Assembly (NCBI GenBank): GCA_029260735.1
Contig: JAJDCR010000163.1
Span: 1-52,488, forward strand
DNA length: 52,488 nt
Direction: 5' to 3'
Source: Planctomycetota bacterium
GTDB lineage: Bacteria; Planctomycetota; Uabimicrobiia; Uabimicrobiales; Uabimicrobiaceae
Numbering within the stretch: the stretch's first letter is position 1; the number at the start of each line of letters is the position of its first letter. The notes below the pieces were generated by a model that ran no database searches, was not told the origin of the DNA, and was given only the letters and a program-made list of their open reading frames with translations. Position numbers and translations under genes: made by a program. This document shows, piece by piece, positions 43,374 to 52,156 of this stretch.

Positions 43374-43428
43374 CACACTCTAACTTAATCAATATTTATC
43401 ATTTTTCTTTTGCTGAAGGAATGGGGCT

Positions 43429-44061
43429 ATGAAAATTTCATATTTACTCGTTTGTCTATTTACAGTTTCACTATGCCTAAATGCCACACCTATTGCTGTC
43501 AATAATGCTGGATTTGAAGCTAATGTGCTGAACAATGGTTCATCTATACAGAGTATAAGTGGCTGGAGTTTTTCAGGCGTAGCAGGTTCTTTTAATCCAA
43601 CAAGTGCCCACTATCCAGGAGATGTTATTCCCGAGGGTAACAATGTTGCTTTTAGCAATGCGCCAACGATTTCTCAAATCCTTTCGACTGCTCTTACGGC
43701 TAATACCACATATACATTATTGGTCGATATCGGTCGGAGGCTAGACAATCCAGCAATTAACTATTCTGTTCAACTTTTGGCAGGAGGTACATTGCTGGCA
43801 GAAGAAAACTCTCTCTCTTTTAATGCAGGACAGTTCAAAACCTCAAATGTTACCCATGTCACTTCTGCTAACCCTACCCAACTAGGACAGCAATTAGAGA
43901 TTAGGCTTGTTAAATTTGCCGGCGGACAAGTAAACTTTGATAATGTTCGTTTAGATGCAAGCACTACCACTGTTCCAGAACCTGGTTCATTTTTCTTATT
44001 AGCGCTTGGGTTTTTTATGGCGGGTTCTTTGCGTAGCTCTAGGACAAAATTTTCGAGCTAA
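43429..44061 (+). CDS. PEP-CTERM sorting-domain protein with galactose-binding-like body
   Basis: 210 aa with a signal peptide (1-19). The body (NAGFEANVLNNG, GWSFSG, SQILSTALTANTTYTLLVDI, VNFDNVRLDAS) fits the jelly-roll carbohydrate-binding-like domains common in PEP-CTERM proteins. The C-terminus VPEPGSFFLLALGFFMAGSLR plus basic tail is the sorting signal. Likely an exported surface or matrix protein. Ribosome site AAGGAATGGGG. It shares its upstream block with the sulfotransferase gene 2.4 kb away and is not similar in sequence to the other PEP-CTERM genes in the window outside the sorting signal. Confidence 0.85.
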   Translation: MKISYLLVCLFTVSLCLNATPIAVNNAGFEANVLNNGSSIQSISGWSFSGVAGSFNPTSAHYPGDVIPEGNNVAFSNAPTISQILSTALTANTTYTLLVDIGRRLDNPAINYSVQLLAGGTLLAEENSLSFNAGQFKTSNVTHVTSANPTQLGQQLEIRLVKFAGGQVNFDNVRLDASTTTVPEPGSFFLLALGFFMAGSLRSSRTKFSS

Positions 44062-44095
44062 AGCAATTATATTAAAAAACTGTAACTTTACAGAG

Positions 44096-44290
44096 CTAAG
44101 ATTGTACTGGAAAAATAAAGCTACCAAAAGCGAGAAAAAACAGAATATAGGTGCTTGGCTCGGGTATTGTTACAGCAATATCGAAGACTCTAATTTTGTC
44201 GATTTCTCCATCAAAATCATCCGCGTTGACTCCCCGAGTTCCCTTCCGCCAATGGTAAGAGTTTCGCCGTTGGCAACACTCCCGTATCAC
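44096..44290 (-). pseudogene. Truncated PEP-CTERM gene (sorting signal only)
   Basis: The 64-codon frame ends with NADDFDGEIDKIRVFDIAVT then IPEPSTYILFFLAFGSFIF, a clear PEP-CTERM C-terminus. There is no signal peptide, start site or ribosome site. A neighbouring frame upstream (VANGETLTIGGREL) looks like the expected preceding sequence, so a frameshift lies near 44230. It converges with the intact 43429 gene. Confidence 0.7.
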
Positions 44291-44330
44291 GCCTCACAAA
44301 CAAATTGTAAATGAAAATAAATTGTCTATC

Positions 44331-44563
44331 TTATTTCTTTGAATCATCGTGAACCTTTTCCCTATTTAAGATGTATTGAATCACTTCCTTTGGTGTCTTT
44401 TTTGACACTTTTCGTGGTATTTTTAGTTTGTTGGATGACAAATCTATAGCTTCTAAATAAGTCAGGTTTTCTAGTTCTGGAGGGAAAGACTTTAGTTGGT
44501 TCCAACATAAATCTAGCTCCTCAAGGATAGAGAGTTGTCCCAGAGCAGGAGGTAAGGCTTTAA
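44331..44563 (-). pseudogene. 3' fragment of a leucine-rich-repeat protein gene
   Basis: Translation of the minus strand reads ALPPALGQLSILEELDLCWN, then QLKSFPPELENLTYLEAIDL, then SSNKLKIPRKVSKKTPKEVI and ends QYILNREKVHDDSKK-stop at 44331. The L-x-x-L-x-L-x-x-N-x-L spacing of LRRs is clear. A stop codon (TAA) in the same frame just upstream, near 44575, cuts it. It abuts the broken 5' end of the AlbA_2-family gene head to head. Confidence 0.7.
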
Positions 44564-44629
44564 AAACGGGGAATTATTCAGGATCGTCCGTTTGATGAAA
44601 AATTATGCCGTGATGCTTCTCTTGAAGAT

Positions 44630-45943
44630 TTGGATGACACTGCAATCAGGGAATTTGTTTATGAGGCTAGAGACAAGCGTCAATTCCCATTTAAGACGAA
44701 AACGCCAATAACTGATGTACTCACTCATTTAGGGGTTTTGCGCCAAAATCAACCTACAAATGCAGCGATTCTACTCTTTGGACGCAATCCACAACAATTT
44801 ATTCCATGTGCAGAATTAAGATGTATGCACTTTCATGGTGTTGAAGTTCAGAGACCAGCACCCTTTTATCGAATTTTTAAGGGTTCTCTTTTTTCACTGG
44901 TAGATCAGGCCGCAAACTTTGTACTTTCAGTCACAAACTTGAGTGTTGGAACTCGAAAAACAGGAGCACAAGTATCTACTGTTAGCGAGATACCACCAGA
45001 TGTGATCAGGGAAGCTATTGTTAATGCCGTAGCACATCGCGACTATACTTCGAATGCTGCTATACAAATAGCAGTATTTGCTGATCGTATCGAAATATGG
45101 AATCCTGGCAAACTATCTCCACCACTTACACTGGATAGTTTGCGCAAACCACACCGCTCTATCGCACGAAATCATCGCATTTGTGAACCCCTTTTTCTCG
45201 CTGGTTATATTGAAAAGTATGGAACTGGTACACTAATGATGATTAACAAAAGTATTGAATATGGCTTACCAGAGCCAGTTTTTCAACAACATAATGGTGA
45301 GTTTGTTGCCATTATTGGCCGGGATTGGTTGACGCAAAAAATTATTTCGACATTTAAGCTCAATGAGCGACAACATCAAGTGCTCAATTATATGAAAACT
45401 GCGGGACAAATTTCCAACCAAGAGTACCAAGGGCTAACTCACGCAACAGGAAAAACAGCCACACGTGATTTGAAAAATATGATTTCTCAAGGTATCATTG
45501 AGCGAATTGGAACAAAAGGGCCAGGTGTATTTTATGTGCTATCTTACAAAAGGGACATAAAGAGGACATTAAAGACACTCCCATCAAAGCGTTCAAAGTC
45601 AAGCTTAAGAAAGTCACCGACCAAGTCACCGACCAAGTCACCGACCAAGTCACCGACCAAGTCACCGACCAAGTCACCGACCAAGTCACCGACCAAGTCA
45701 CCGACCAAATTGAGTAAGTCGATGGAGCTAGTTGTACATGCTCTAGAACAAGAGGAGAAGTCTTCCACTCAGCTTAGAGAAATTCTTGGAATCAAACATC
45801 CTCATACTTTTCGTAAAAACTATTTGAATCCAGCTTTGAATTCTGAATTCATAGAACAAACTATTCCAGATAAACCAAGAAGTAGATTGCAGAAGTACCG
45901 TATTACCAGTAAAGGCAAGGAATGGCTAGCAGGAAAAGTTTAA
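44630..45943 (+). CDS. AlbA_2/RecG-like ATP-binding transcriptional regulator, 5'-truncated
   Basis: 437 aa from TTG 44630; the frame is open from 44564 and the extra residues (IIQDRPFDEKLCRDASLEDL) still match the family. The AlbA_2/Schlafen DNA-binding domain that normally precedes this point is gone. What remains: HATPase_c_4 region (IREAIVNAVAHRDY, IEIWNPGKL, near 127-190), winged helix (QHQVLNYMKTAGQ), an 8-copy (KSPT) segment, and a second winged helix (STQLREILGIKHPHTFRKNY). The repeat frame appears shifted (see the finding on this). It has no convincing ribosome site. Probably decaying; expression is doubtful. Confidence 0.75.
   Translation: MDDTAIREFVYEARDKRQFPFKTKTPITDVLTHLGVLRQNQPTNAAILLFGRNPQQFIPCAELRCMHFHGVEVQRPAPFYRIFKGSLFSLVDQAANFVLSVTNLSVGTRKTGAQVSTVSEIPPDVIREAIVNAVAHRDYTSNAAIQIAVFADRIEIWNPGKLSPPLTLDSLRKPHRSIARNHRICEPLFLAGYIEKYGTGTLMMINKSIEYGLPEPVFQQHNGEFVAIIGRDWLTQKIISTFKLNERQHQVLNYMKTAGQISNQEYQGLTHATGKTATRDLKNMISQGIIERIGTKGPGVFYVLSYKRDIKRTLKTLPSKRSKSSLRKSPTKSPTKSPTKSPTKSPTKSPTKSPTKSPTKLSKSMELVVHALEQEEKSSTQLREILGIKHPHTFRKNYLNPALNSEFIEQTIPDKPRSRLQKYRITSKGKEWLAGKV
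45611..45706 (+). repeat. 12-bp tandem repeat, eight copies (AAGTCACCGACC)
   Basis: 96 bases equal 8 perfect units of AAGTCACCGACC. Read in the annotated frame they encode KSPT; in the next frame they encode TDQV, the repeat known in related proteins. Unit number can vary without changing frame. Confidence 0.95.
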
Positions 45944-45981
45944 TAAGACCTCGATAATTAAAGACTCGTATGCAAAATACG

Positions 45982-46024
45982 AAAGCCTGTTTTCACAAGA
46001 ATCTCCTGAAGTAAAATAGGCTTT
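45982..46024 (+). terminator. Possible terminator after the AlbA_2-family gene
   Basis: A 12-bp stem (AAAGCCTGTTTT with AAAATAGGCTTT, one G-U pair) with a 19-base loop, followed by TCTC. The T-tail is short, so confidence is limited. Confidence 0.4.
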
Positions 46025-46108
46025 TCTCTAGACAGCTTAATCGCTTTTCGTTATGGTAGCAACGGTAAAATACTAAACTTTTTCTAGTTGTTTTGCGAGG
46101 GTGAAAAC

Positions 46109-48865
46109 TTGGCTACACCGGCACAATTGATGGCTTATTTGGAAGAATGCTACCGGGCGGATAATCGGGAGTTGACCATTTTTAATCTCTATTCTAAGAA
46201 GGTAGAGAATCTCTATTTCTTGCCTGATAGCGAACAGTTGCTTGCCGATAGGTTAGATAAAATGGCCCTTGATCCGGCAATGGCAAAACCAGCTCACCAG
46301 GCGGCTCTTCTCTATAAGAAGGATAAGAGTCTTGTCTATGCCGCTTTTATGATTGCAGGACGCTTGGAGAAGCACCCTCGATTGCCCAAACGTATTTGCT
46401 CACCTCTGCTCTTTTATCCAGCAACGATTAGCCAAGGTGAGGAGTACTTTTATCTACATGTGGATTTTACCCGCCGCCGTATCAACTTTCCTTTGTTGTC
46501 AGCACTACTGGATGTCGATGAGAGTGACAATGATCGCTTGGATGATTTGGTTGCACAAATCCCAGAGCCTCCCTTTCGCACAGCAGAAATCTATAGTTTT
46601 GCTTCTGCTTTGAAAGATTTCTTACCTCAATTAAATATCGAGGAGCTTTATCATTATCCGCGTCTGAGTAAAGAAAGTAAGATAAAAAGAAAACTGCATC
46701 CTTTAGCCGGAGAGGGCTTAACGTGTTTTCCAGCGACGGCCATGGCTCTGCTACGTAACTCTGTCAATACTCGCGGAGTGCTCTCTGAGCTTCACAAAAT
46801 GGTCGAGATGAGTGAAAAGGGAGAGTTGTCGGCACCTTTGCGTTGTTTATTGGAAAAAGAAACAAGCATTGAGTTGTCTGCTGATTCTGTTAAAACTCAT
46901 GTTCCCGTGATTTTGAGCGCTTCTCAGCAAAAGATTTTACAAGCAGGGGCGAGCTATCCTTTAACTTTGGCAGTGGGGCCACCTGGAACAGGAAAGTCCT
47001 ACACTATTGCTGCTCTGGCTCTCGACCATGTCAGTCGAGGAGAAACGGTTCTGATTGCTTCTCGGATGAACCATGCTGTCGATGTGGTCGGAGATAAGAT
47101 TGAAGACATCTTAGGACAAAAAAGCTACGCCATACGCGGTGGACGCAAGGAGTATATGCGAGAGCTTAAGGGGTTTCTCAAGCAAATTCTCTCTGCTCTG
47201 TTTGAGATTGACGACGAAGAGTTTGCCGAGGAAAAATTGCAGTGCTTGCGCAATAAATTGGAAAACCTGAATAACACGATTGCTGACTTTGAAACTCGCT
47301 TCGATAAGCTCAGTGATTGGGAGGAAAGCTGGGGGAAATTACAAGAGCCCGCGGAGCTTGGTATTTTTTCTGATTTAATCCGTCGTTTTCAACTGTATTG
47401 TCTGGACAAAAAAATAACAGGATCTCTTCCTCAATGGCAATTGATGGAGCTCTATCAGCAAGCTTTACAAGACCGAGTGATCTATCAAAAAGAAATCTTG
47501 CAGTATCAAATTCGTTTACAAATCCAGAAAACATTGGAGAAACATCGGCGAGATCTTGTCAAGTTTCGACGTTCTATAAGTGTGCGTAGTAATCTCAAAC
47601 AAGAGAAATTATTTGGAGAAATAGACCGAGATATTTTACTGAAAACTTTTCCTGTGTGGATGGTAAACTTAGCAGATATCAACGAAATTTTACCTCTCAT
47701 ACCCGAATTATTTGATGTCGCGATTATTGATGAAGCCACTCAGTGTGATATCGCTAGTTGTATGCCCGTACTTATGCGAGCTCGTCGGGTCGTCATTACC
47801 GGAGACCCTCAGCAATTGCGGCATATCTCATTTTTGTCACATGAGCGTCGCGACAGAATCGCTACTCGGTATGAGTTAAATGAAGACCAAAGCTATAGTT
47901 TTGACTACCGCGAAAAAAGTTTTTTAGATTTAGTGCAGGAGAGTATTACTAGTCAGAAGCAGGTTCATTTTCTGGATGAGCACTACCGGAGTATGCCTCA
48001 AATTATTGCTTTCAGCAATCGCCACTTCTATCATGATCGACTAAAAATTATGACCCAACGCCCAGATACCACAATCCAGCAATGTTTATATCTAAAGCAA
48101 ATCTCAGGAGAAAGGAATAAGGACGGGTTTAACGATCAAGAAGCTCAAGCTCTTGTGGATGATGTTTGTTCTTGGGTAGCGAAGGAAGCTTACTTACCTA
48201 AAAATCATTGCCATTCTCTAGGAATTCTTTCTCCCTTTCGTAGCCAAGTTGAGCACATCTTTCGCCTACTAAGCGAAAAATTACCCTTGCACGCTTTTGA
48301 TCGCCATGAATTGATGGTGGGAACAGCTCATACTTTCCAAGGAGAAGAGCGCGATATTATGTTTCTCTCCCTTGCTTTAGATGCTAAGTCCCACTTCCAA
48401 GCCTTTCGTTTTCTGTGCAAAAATGACGTTTTTAATGTTTCTATCACCCGCGCTCGCCACAAACAATACGTCTACTGCTCTGTGCCTCAGAGTGTCCCTT
48501 ACGGAGAACTTTTGCGCCACTATCTCGAATTTATCCAGCAACCCCTCCAAAACACAGACGATTCTCGTTTATACCACGACCGTTTTCTCAACGAAGTAAG
48601 CAAAGCTCTTCAGGAAAAAGGATTCACTACTTGGTCAGCCTATCCTGTGGCAGGTTTTACCATTGATTTAATGGTGGAAAAAGAAGGCAGGGCGATGGGA
48701 ATAGACCTTATTGGCTACCCAGGGCACTTCGTAGAAGCAATTCACTTAGAGCGCTACCGTATTTTCCAAAGAGCCGGGCTAAAACTCTTTCCCCTCCCCT
48801 ACTCCCTTTGGCAGAAGGACGAAGAATTGTGTTTGAAAGCAATATTGGAGTGGCAGTCTTCGTAA
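46109..48865 (+). CDS. SF1 (UPF1/DNA2-like) helicase with C-terminal nuclease-like domain
   Basis: 918 aa from TTG 46109, chosen because GAGGG lies 7 bases upstream; the frame also opens at TTG 46088. Walker A is GPPGTGKS (near 290), followed by a coiled-coil insert (about 350-510), DEATQCD (near 540), GDPQQLRHI (near 565), HYRSMPQI (near 624), GTAHTFQGEERD (near 738) and NVSITRARH (near 777). Residues about 825-918 look like a PD-(D/E)XK or Vsr-like nuclease (FTIDLMVEKEGRAMGIDLIG). The N-terminal 280 residues match nothing that I know. Helicase-nuclease fusions of this kind often belong to anti-phage systems; this is inference. Confidence 0.85.
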   Translation: MATPAQLMAYLEECYRADNRELTIFNLYSKKVENLYFLPDSEQLLADRLDKMALDPAMAKPAHQAALLYKKDKSLVYAAFMIAGRLEKHPRLPKRICSPLLFYPATISQGEEYFYLHVDFTRRRINFPLLSALLDVDESDNDRLDDLVAQIPEPPFRTAEIYSFASALKDFLPQLNIEELYHYPRLSKESKIKRKLHPLAGEGLTCFPATAMALLRNSVNTRGVLSELHKMVEMSEKGELSAPLRCLLEKETSIELSADSVKTHVPVILSASQQKILQAGASYPLTLAVGPPGTGKSYTIAALALDHVSRGETVLIASRMNHAVDVVGDKIEDILGQKSYAIRGGRKEYMRELKGFLKQILSALFEIDDEEFAEEKLQCLRNKLENLNNTIADFETRFDKLSDWEESWGKLQEPAELGIFSDLIRRFQLYCLDKKITGSLPQWQLMELYQQALQDRVIYQKEILQYQIRLQIQKTLEKHRRDLVKFRRSISVRSNLKQEKLFGEIDRDILLKTFPVWMVNLADINEILPLIPELFDVAIIDEATQCDIASCMPVLMRARRVVITGDPQQLRHISFLSHERRDRIATRYELNEDQSYSFDYREKSFLDLVQESITSQKQVHFLDEHYRSMPQIIAFSNRHFYHDRLKIMTQRPDTTIQQCLYLKQISGERNKDGFNDQEAQALVDDVCSWVAKEAYLPKNHCHSLGILSPFRSQVEHIFRLLSEKLPLHAFDRHELMVGTAHTFQGEERDIMFLSLALDAKSHFQAFRFLCKNDVFNVSITRARHKQYVYCSVPQSVPYGELLRHYLEFIQQPLQNTDDSRLYHDRFLNEVSKALQEKGFTTWSAYPVAGFTIDLMVEKEGRAMGIDLIGYPGHFVEAIHLERYRIFQRAGLKLFPLPYSLWQKDEELCLKAILEWQSS

Positions 48866-48881
48866 AGTTCATTTTCAGTTG

Positions 48882-50404
48882 AACTTTACAGATTTTCGAA
48901 GTATGAGTCGAGAAAATCGACTCGACGTTTAATCCATGATTCCATATAATCGATTTCTGTATTGCTATAATTTTGCGCTCGACCAGCGAGAGCCTCTCTT
49001 ATATATACTCCATTTCGCTCTAAATATTCATAATTATTTCTAAACTGCTTCACCAGATAGAGTGTATCTAATTTATTTTTTCTTAGTTCACTCCATCTTT
49101 TTTTTACGCTGTTTCTAAAATCAGGAAAGTTTATAAGTCTCTCATATAACGGACTAGATATTACTTTATTAACAACATTATCTCTTTCTCCAAGCCAACT
49201 GTTACCAAATGAGCCATCCATATCCCAGGGGATAAAAAAGTACAAAGAAGATCTATCATATTTTCCTATGTATGAATTTGTTCCTGAAAAATCTAAGTTT
49301 GATGATAAATTGTATAAAACATAGAGGTCAACTATATTTTCCATTTCTATTTTGGAAGAGATGTCCTTATTAAATTCAGATTGTGTCGCATTTACAACAA
49401 AATCGACAAAACTATGTAGATTGGTCCAGTCAACTTTACCGATATCTTTGGGGTATTTAGCTTCATAACCACTCCATGTCAAAGAATTATTGTCAAAATT
49501 GTCGACTTTAGAGTAAAGCGTCCCGTTTGCTTTGTGACTAACTTTGTATAACTCTCCTTCCATTTGTGATTTGTATTTTTTTATGCCGAGCTGTTTTCGA
49601 TCAATTTTTTCGCCTAGATAATATATCCCTTTATATTTTCCGTTGAGAAATAAATCGCAATATTTTCGATCGATTCCTGTCTTTGCATTCTTGCCCTGGT
49701 GCTGAACTCTTCCTATATCGAGCCAAATGGCATGGGATGTAAAATCTCTAATCCGAATAGGTTCATTCCACAGTCCATCTAGCATCCAATCGTCATCGCT
49801 GCGCATTTTTAGAAGAGATTTTTTTTCTGTATCATTTCCTTCCTCATTTTTCCAAAGCTCTATGTTGTATGACTTTTTAGGAAATTTTCTCGACGTATGA
49901 CCTCTAATTTTCAGTCCTGCAAAATAGAATAACGCTTTTTCTCCTTTTTCCAGTATACACAGTTTACTTCTGGCGGTATCTTTCCCTTTTATTTTCCCTG
50001 TTTTTATATCTAAAATAGGAAGCTCAGTGTGGAACATTCGGAAAACTTCTCCCTGAAAATTAACCGCATATTTTTTTCCAATGGAGAGCTTTGTATCTGT
50101 TGAATCTACATGGAAAACATAGTTTTCTATTTTTAATATTCCATTGTTTATGGCGATGGATTTTCCGTTATATACAATTATTTTATTGGGCAAATCGAAA
50201 CCAAAAGGATACAAGTTAAGTTGTTTAGATGAACTTGATTTTTTCTCACTGTATTCTAGTAAAATAAATATTGCTAGGAGAGTAAGTACTATTATCGGTA
50301 TAAATTTATTTTTTTTCATAAAGTCCACTTAGTTATCACTTTTTTTGGTTTCTCGAATTTGGATTTTCTTGATAATGATTCTTTATCTTTTGTTTTTCTT
50401 CATA
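48882..50404. repeat. CotH duplication unit 1
   Basis: 1523 bases, from AACTTTACAG to TTTTCTTCATA. The unit at 50639-52156 repeats it nearly base for base, including about 80 bases of upstream sequence. The two units were originally adjacent (see the inserted element at 50401-50642). Confidence 0.85.
48886..50319 (-). CDS. CotH-like protein kinase, membrane anchored (copy 1)
   Basis: 477 aa from the ATG at 50319; a GTG 9 bases upstream (50328) extends the frame but lies in the ribosome-site region. An N-terminal anchor (7-25) is followed by a beta-rich region, then the CotH kinase domain: RGHTSRKFPKKSYNIEL, RSDDDWMLDG, NGKYKGIYYLGEKID and the metal-site motif DMDGSFG. CotH kinases phosphorylate surface proteins in Bacillus spores and occur in many non-spore formers, where targets are unknown. 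The neighbour copy is about 80% identical by eye. Convergent with the helicase gene, 20 bases apart. Confidence 0.88.
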   Translation of the reverse strand: MKKNKFIPIIVLTLLAIFILLEYSEKKSSSSKQLNLYPFGFDLPNKIIVYNGKSIAINNGILKIENYVFHVDSTDTKLSIGKKYAVNFQGEVFRMFHTELPILDIKTGKIKGKDTARSKLCILEKGEKALFYFAGLKIRGHTSRKFPKKSYNIELWKNEEGNDTEKKSLLKMRSDDDWMLDGLWNEPIRIRDFTSHAIWLDIGRVQHQGKNAKTGIDRKYCDLFLNGKYKGIYYLGEKIDRKQLGIKKYKSQMEGELYKVSHKANGTLYSKVDNFDNNSLTWSGYEAKYPKDIGKVDWTNLHSFVDFVVNATQSEFNKDISSKIEMENIVDLYVLYNLSSNLDFSGTNSYIGKYDRSSLYFFIPWDMDGSFGNSWLGERDNVVNKVISSPLYERLINFPDFRNSVKKRWSELRKNKLDTLYLVKQFRNNYEYLERNGVYIREALAGRAQNYSNTEIDYMESWIKRRVDFLDSYFENL

Positions 50405-50642
50405 ACTCACGGTTCGCTCATTTTTATGTTAGTTTCACAAATTATCAGCTTAAAATTTTAAAACAAATATAAAAAGTAGTCAGTAGCCAGTAGTCAGCAT
50501 AAAAAGGCATAGCTTTACGAGGTATTTTCTTCAACTACTGGCTACTGAATGCTGACTACTGGCTACCCTGTAGCATTTAATTTATCTACGTTTTTTGATT
50601 TTCACAACTACTCAAAAAATGAGCGAACGATCAGTCATAACT
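50401..50642. mobile_element. Small non-autonomous element with 7-bp target duplication
   Basis: The 228-base element (50408-50635) is flanked by CATAACT on both sides (50401-50407 and 50636-50642). Its ends are inverted repeats with a perfect 14-base core (GTTCGCTCATTTTT at 50412-50425, complement at 50615-50628). Removing it and one CATAACT joins duplication units 1 and 2 without a gap. It encodes nothing. Inside is a second inverted repeat (AGTAGCCAGTAGTCAGCAT near 50480, complement near 50548). One end also occurs at 34465-34494. Confidence 0.75.
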
Positions 50643-52156
50643 TTACAGATTTTCGAAGTATGAGTCGAGAAAATCGACTCGGCGTTTAATCCATGATTCA
50701 ATATAATCAATCTCTGTATTGCTATAATTTTGCGCTTGGCCAGTGAGAGCTTCTCTTATGTATACTCCATTTCGATCTAAATATTCATAATTGTCTTTAA
50801 ACTGCTTTACAAGATAGAGTGTGTTTAATTTGCTTTTTCTTAGCTCGCTCCATCTTTCTTTTACTCCACTTTTGAAATCAGAAAAATGGAGAAGTCTGTC
50901 AAATAGTAGATTTGATAGTAAGTCATCAACAACATCATTTCTTTCTCCATCCCAATTATTGCCAAAGGAACCATCCATATCCCAAGGGAGGAAAAAATAC
51001 AAAGAAGATTTGCTATATTTTCCCGTGTATAAATTTTTTCCTGAAATATTTGAATTTGATAAATTGCGAAAAATGTAATAGTCCATCATATTTTCTAAAT
51101 CTAGTTTAGAAGAAACTTCCTTATTAAAATCAACGGGTGTGCTATTTACAATAAAGTCTATAAAACCGTGTAGATTAGTCCAATCAACTTTACCGATATC
51201 TTTAGGATACTTTGGTTCATAACCACTCCATATTAAAGACTTATTGTCAAAACTATCGACTTTAGTGTAAGTTGTCCCATTAGCATATTTATAACTTTTA
51301 TATAACTCCCCTTCCATTTGGGTTTTATATTTTTTTAAACCTAGCTGTTTTCTGTCAATTTTTTCGCTGAGATAATACAGCCCTTTATATTTCCCGTTCA
51401 GAAAAAAATCACAATATTTTCGGGCAATCCCTATTTTTGCATCCGTACTTTTATCTTGGACTCTTCCTATTTCGAGCCAAATGCTTTGCGATGTAAAATC
51501 TCTAATTCTAATAGGTTCATTCCACATTCCATCTAAGATCCAGTCATCATCACTTCGCATTCCCAAAAGAGATTTTTTTTCTGTATCACTACCTTGCTCA
51601 TCTTTCCATAGTTCTATGTTGTATGATTTTTTAGGGAATTTTCGAGACGTAGTTCCTCTAATTTTTAGTCTTGCAAAAGAGAAGAAAGCTTTCTCTCCTT
51701 TTTCCAGTAAACACAATTTACTTTGAGAGTATTTCCTTTTTATTTTACCCGTTTTTATATCTAAAATAGGAAGCTCTGTGTAGAACATTCGGAAAATCTC
51801 TCCCTGAAAATTAACTGTGTATTTTTTTCCCATAGAAAGCTTTGTATCTGTTGAATCTATATGAAAAACATAATTTTCTATTTTTAATATTCCGCTGTTT
51901 ATGGCAATTGATTTTCCGTTGTATACAATTATTTTATTTTTCAAATCAAAACCAAAAGGATAAAAGTTAGGTTCTTTAGATAAACTTGATTTTTTCTCAC
52001 TGTATTCTAGTAAAATAAATATTGCTAGGAGAGTAAGTATTATTATTGGTATAAATTTGTTTTTTTTCATAAAGTCCACTTAGTTATTGCTTTTTTTTGG
52101 TTTCTCGAATTTGGATTTTCTTGATAATGATTCTTTATCTTTTGTTTTTCTTCATA
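50639..52156. repeat. CotH duplication unit 2
   Basis: 1518 bases matching 48882-50404. Its right edge (TTCTTCATA) is where dispersed repeat copy C begins. Confidence 0.85.
50643..52070 (-). CDS. CotH-like protein kinase, membrane anchored (copy 2)
   Basis: 475 aa from the ATG at 52070 (GTG 52079 possible). Same layout as copy 1: N-terminal anchor, RGTTSRKFPKKSYNIEL, RSDDDWILDG, NGKYKGLYYLSEKID and DMDGSFG, so the catalytic motifs are kept. Differences cluster in the middle (YKYANGTTYTKVDSFDN against the equivalent in copy 1) and near the loop after DMDGSFG, suggesting divergence of substrate recognition after duplication. The two genes point the same way with about 320 bases between them, including the inserted element. 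Confidence 0.88.
   Translation of the reverse strand: MKKNKFIPIIILTLLAIFILLEYSEKKSSLSKEPNFYPFGFDLKNKIIVYNGKSIAINSGILKIENYVFHIDSTDTKLSMGKKYTVNFQGEIFRMFYTELPILDIKTGKIKRKYSQSKLCLLEKGEKAFFSFARLKIRGTTSRKFPKKSYNIELWKDEQGSDTEKKSLLGMRSDDDWILDGMWNEPIRIRDFTSQSIWLEIGRVQDKSTDAKIGIARKYCDFFLNGKYKGLYYLSEKIDRKQLGLKKYKTQMEGELYKSYKYANGTTYTKVDSFDNKSLIWSGYEPKYPKDIGKVDWTNLHGFIDFIVNSTPVDFNKEVSSKLDLENMMDYYIFRNLSNSNISGKNLYTGKYSKSSLYFFLPWDMDGSFGNNWDGERNDVVDDLLSNLLFDRLLHFSDFKSGVKERWSELRKSKLNTLYLVKQFKDNYEYLDRNGVYIREALTGQAQNYSNTEIDYIESWIKRRVDFLDSYFENL

Larger units (their letters stand above)
42671..43428. other. About 760 bases without a supported gene
   Basis: It starts with a degenerate echo of the 3' end of the 15388 PEP-CTERM gene (42673-42765). 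An imperfect inverted repeat follows (42881-43008, CCACAGAGCATT and its complement), then AT-rich sequence with frames such as 43070-43282 (minus) that have no start context. The right end carries the upstream block copy 2. The region looks like decayed genes. Confidence 0.65.
44062..44629. other. Gene-poor stretch of two gene remnants
   Basis: No intact gene. It contains a PEP-CTERM gene end (44096-44290, minus), a leucine-rich-repeat gene end (44331-44563, minus) and, from 44564, the opened 5' end of the AlbA_2-family gene on the plus strand. Confidence 0.75.

Noticed and set aside
14343..44061. Complete PEP-CTERM/exosortase system
   Set aside because: Four substrates and a remnant are present, but no exosortase or EpsH-like multi-pass protein is encoded in the window.
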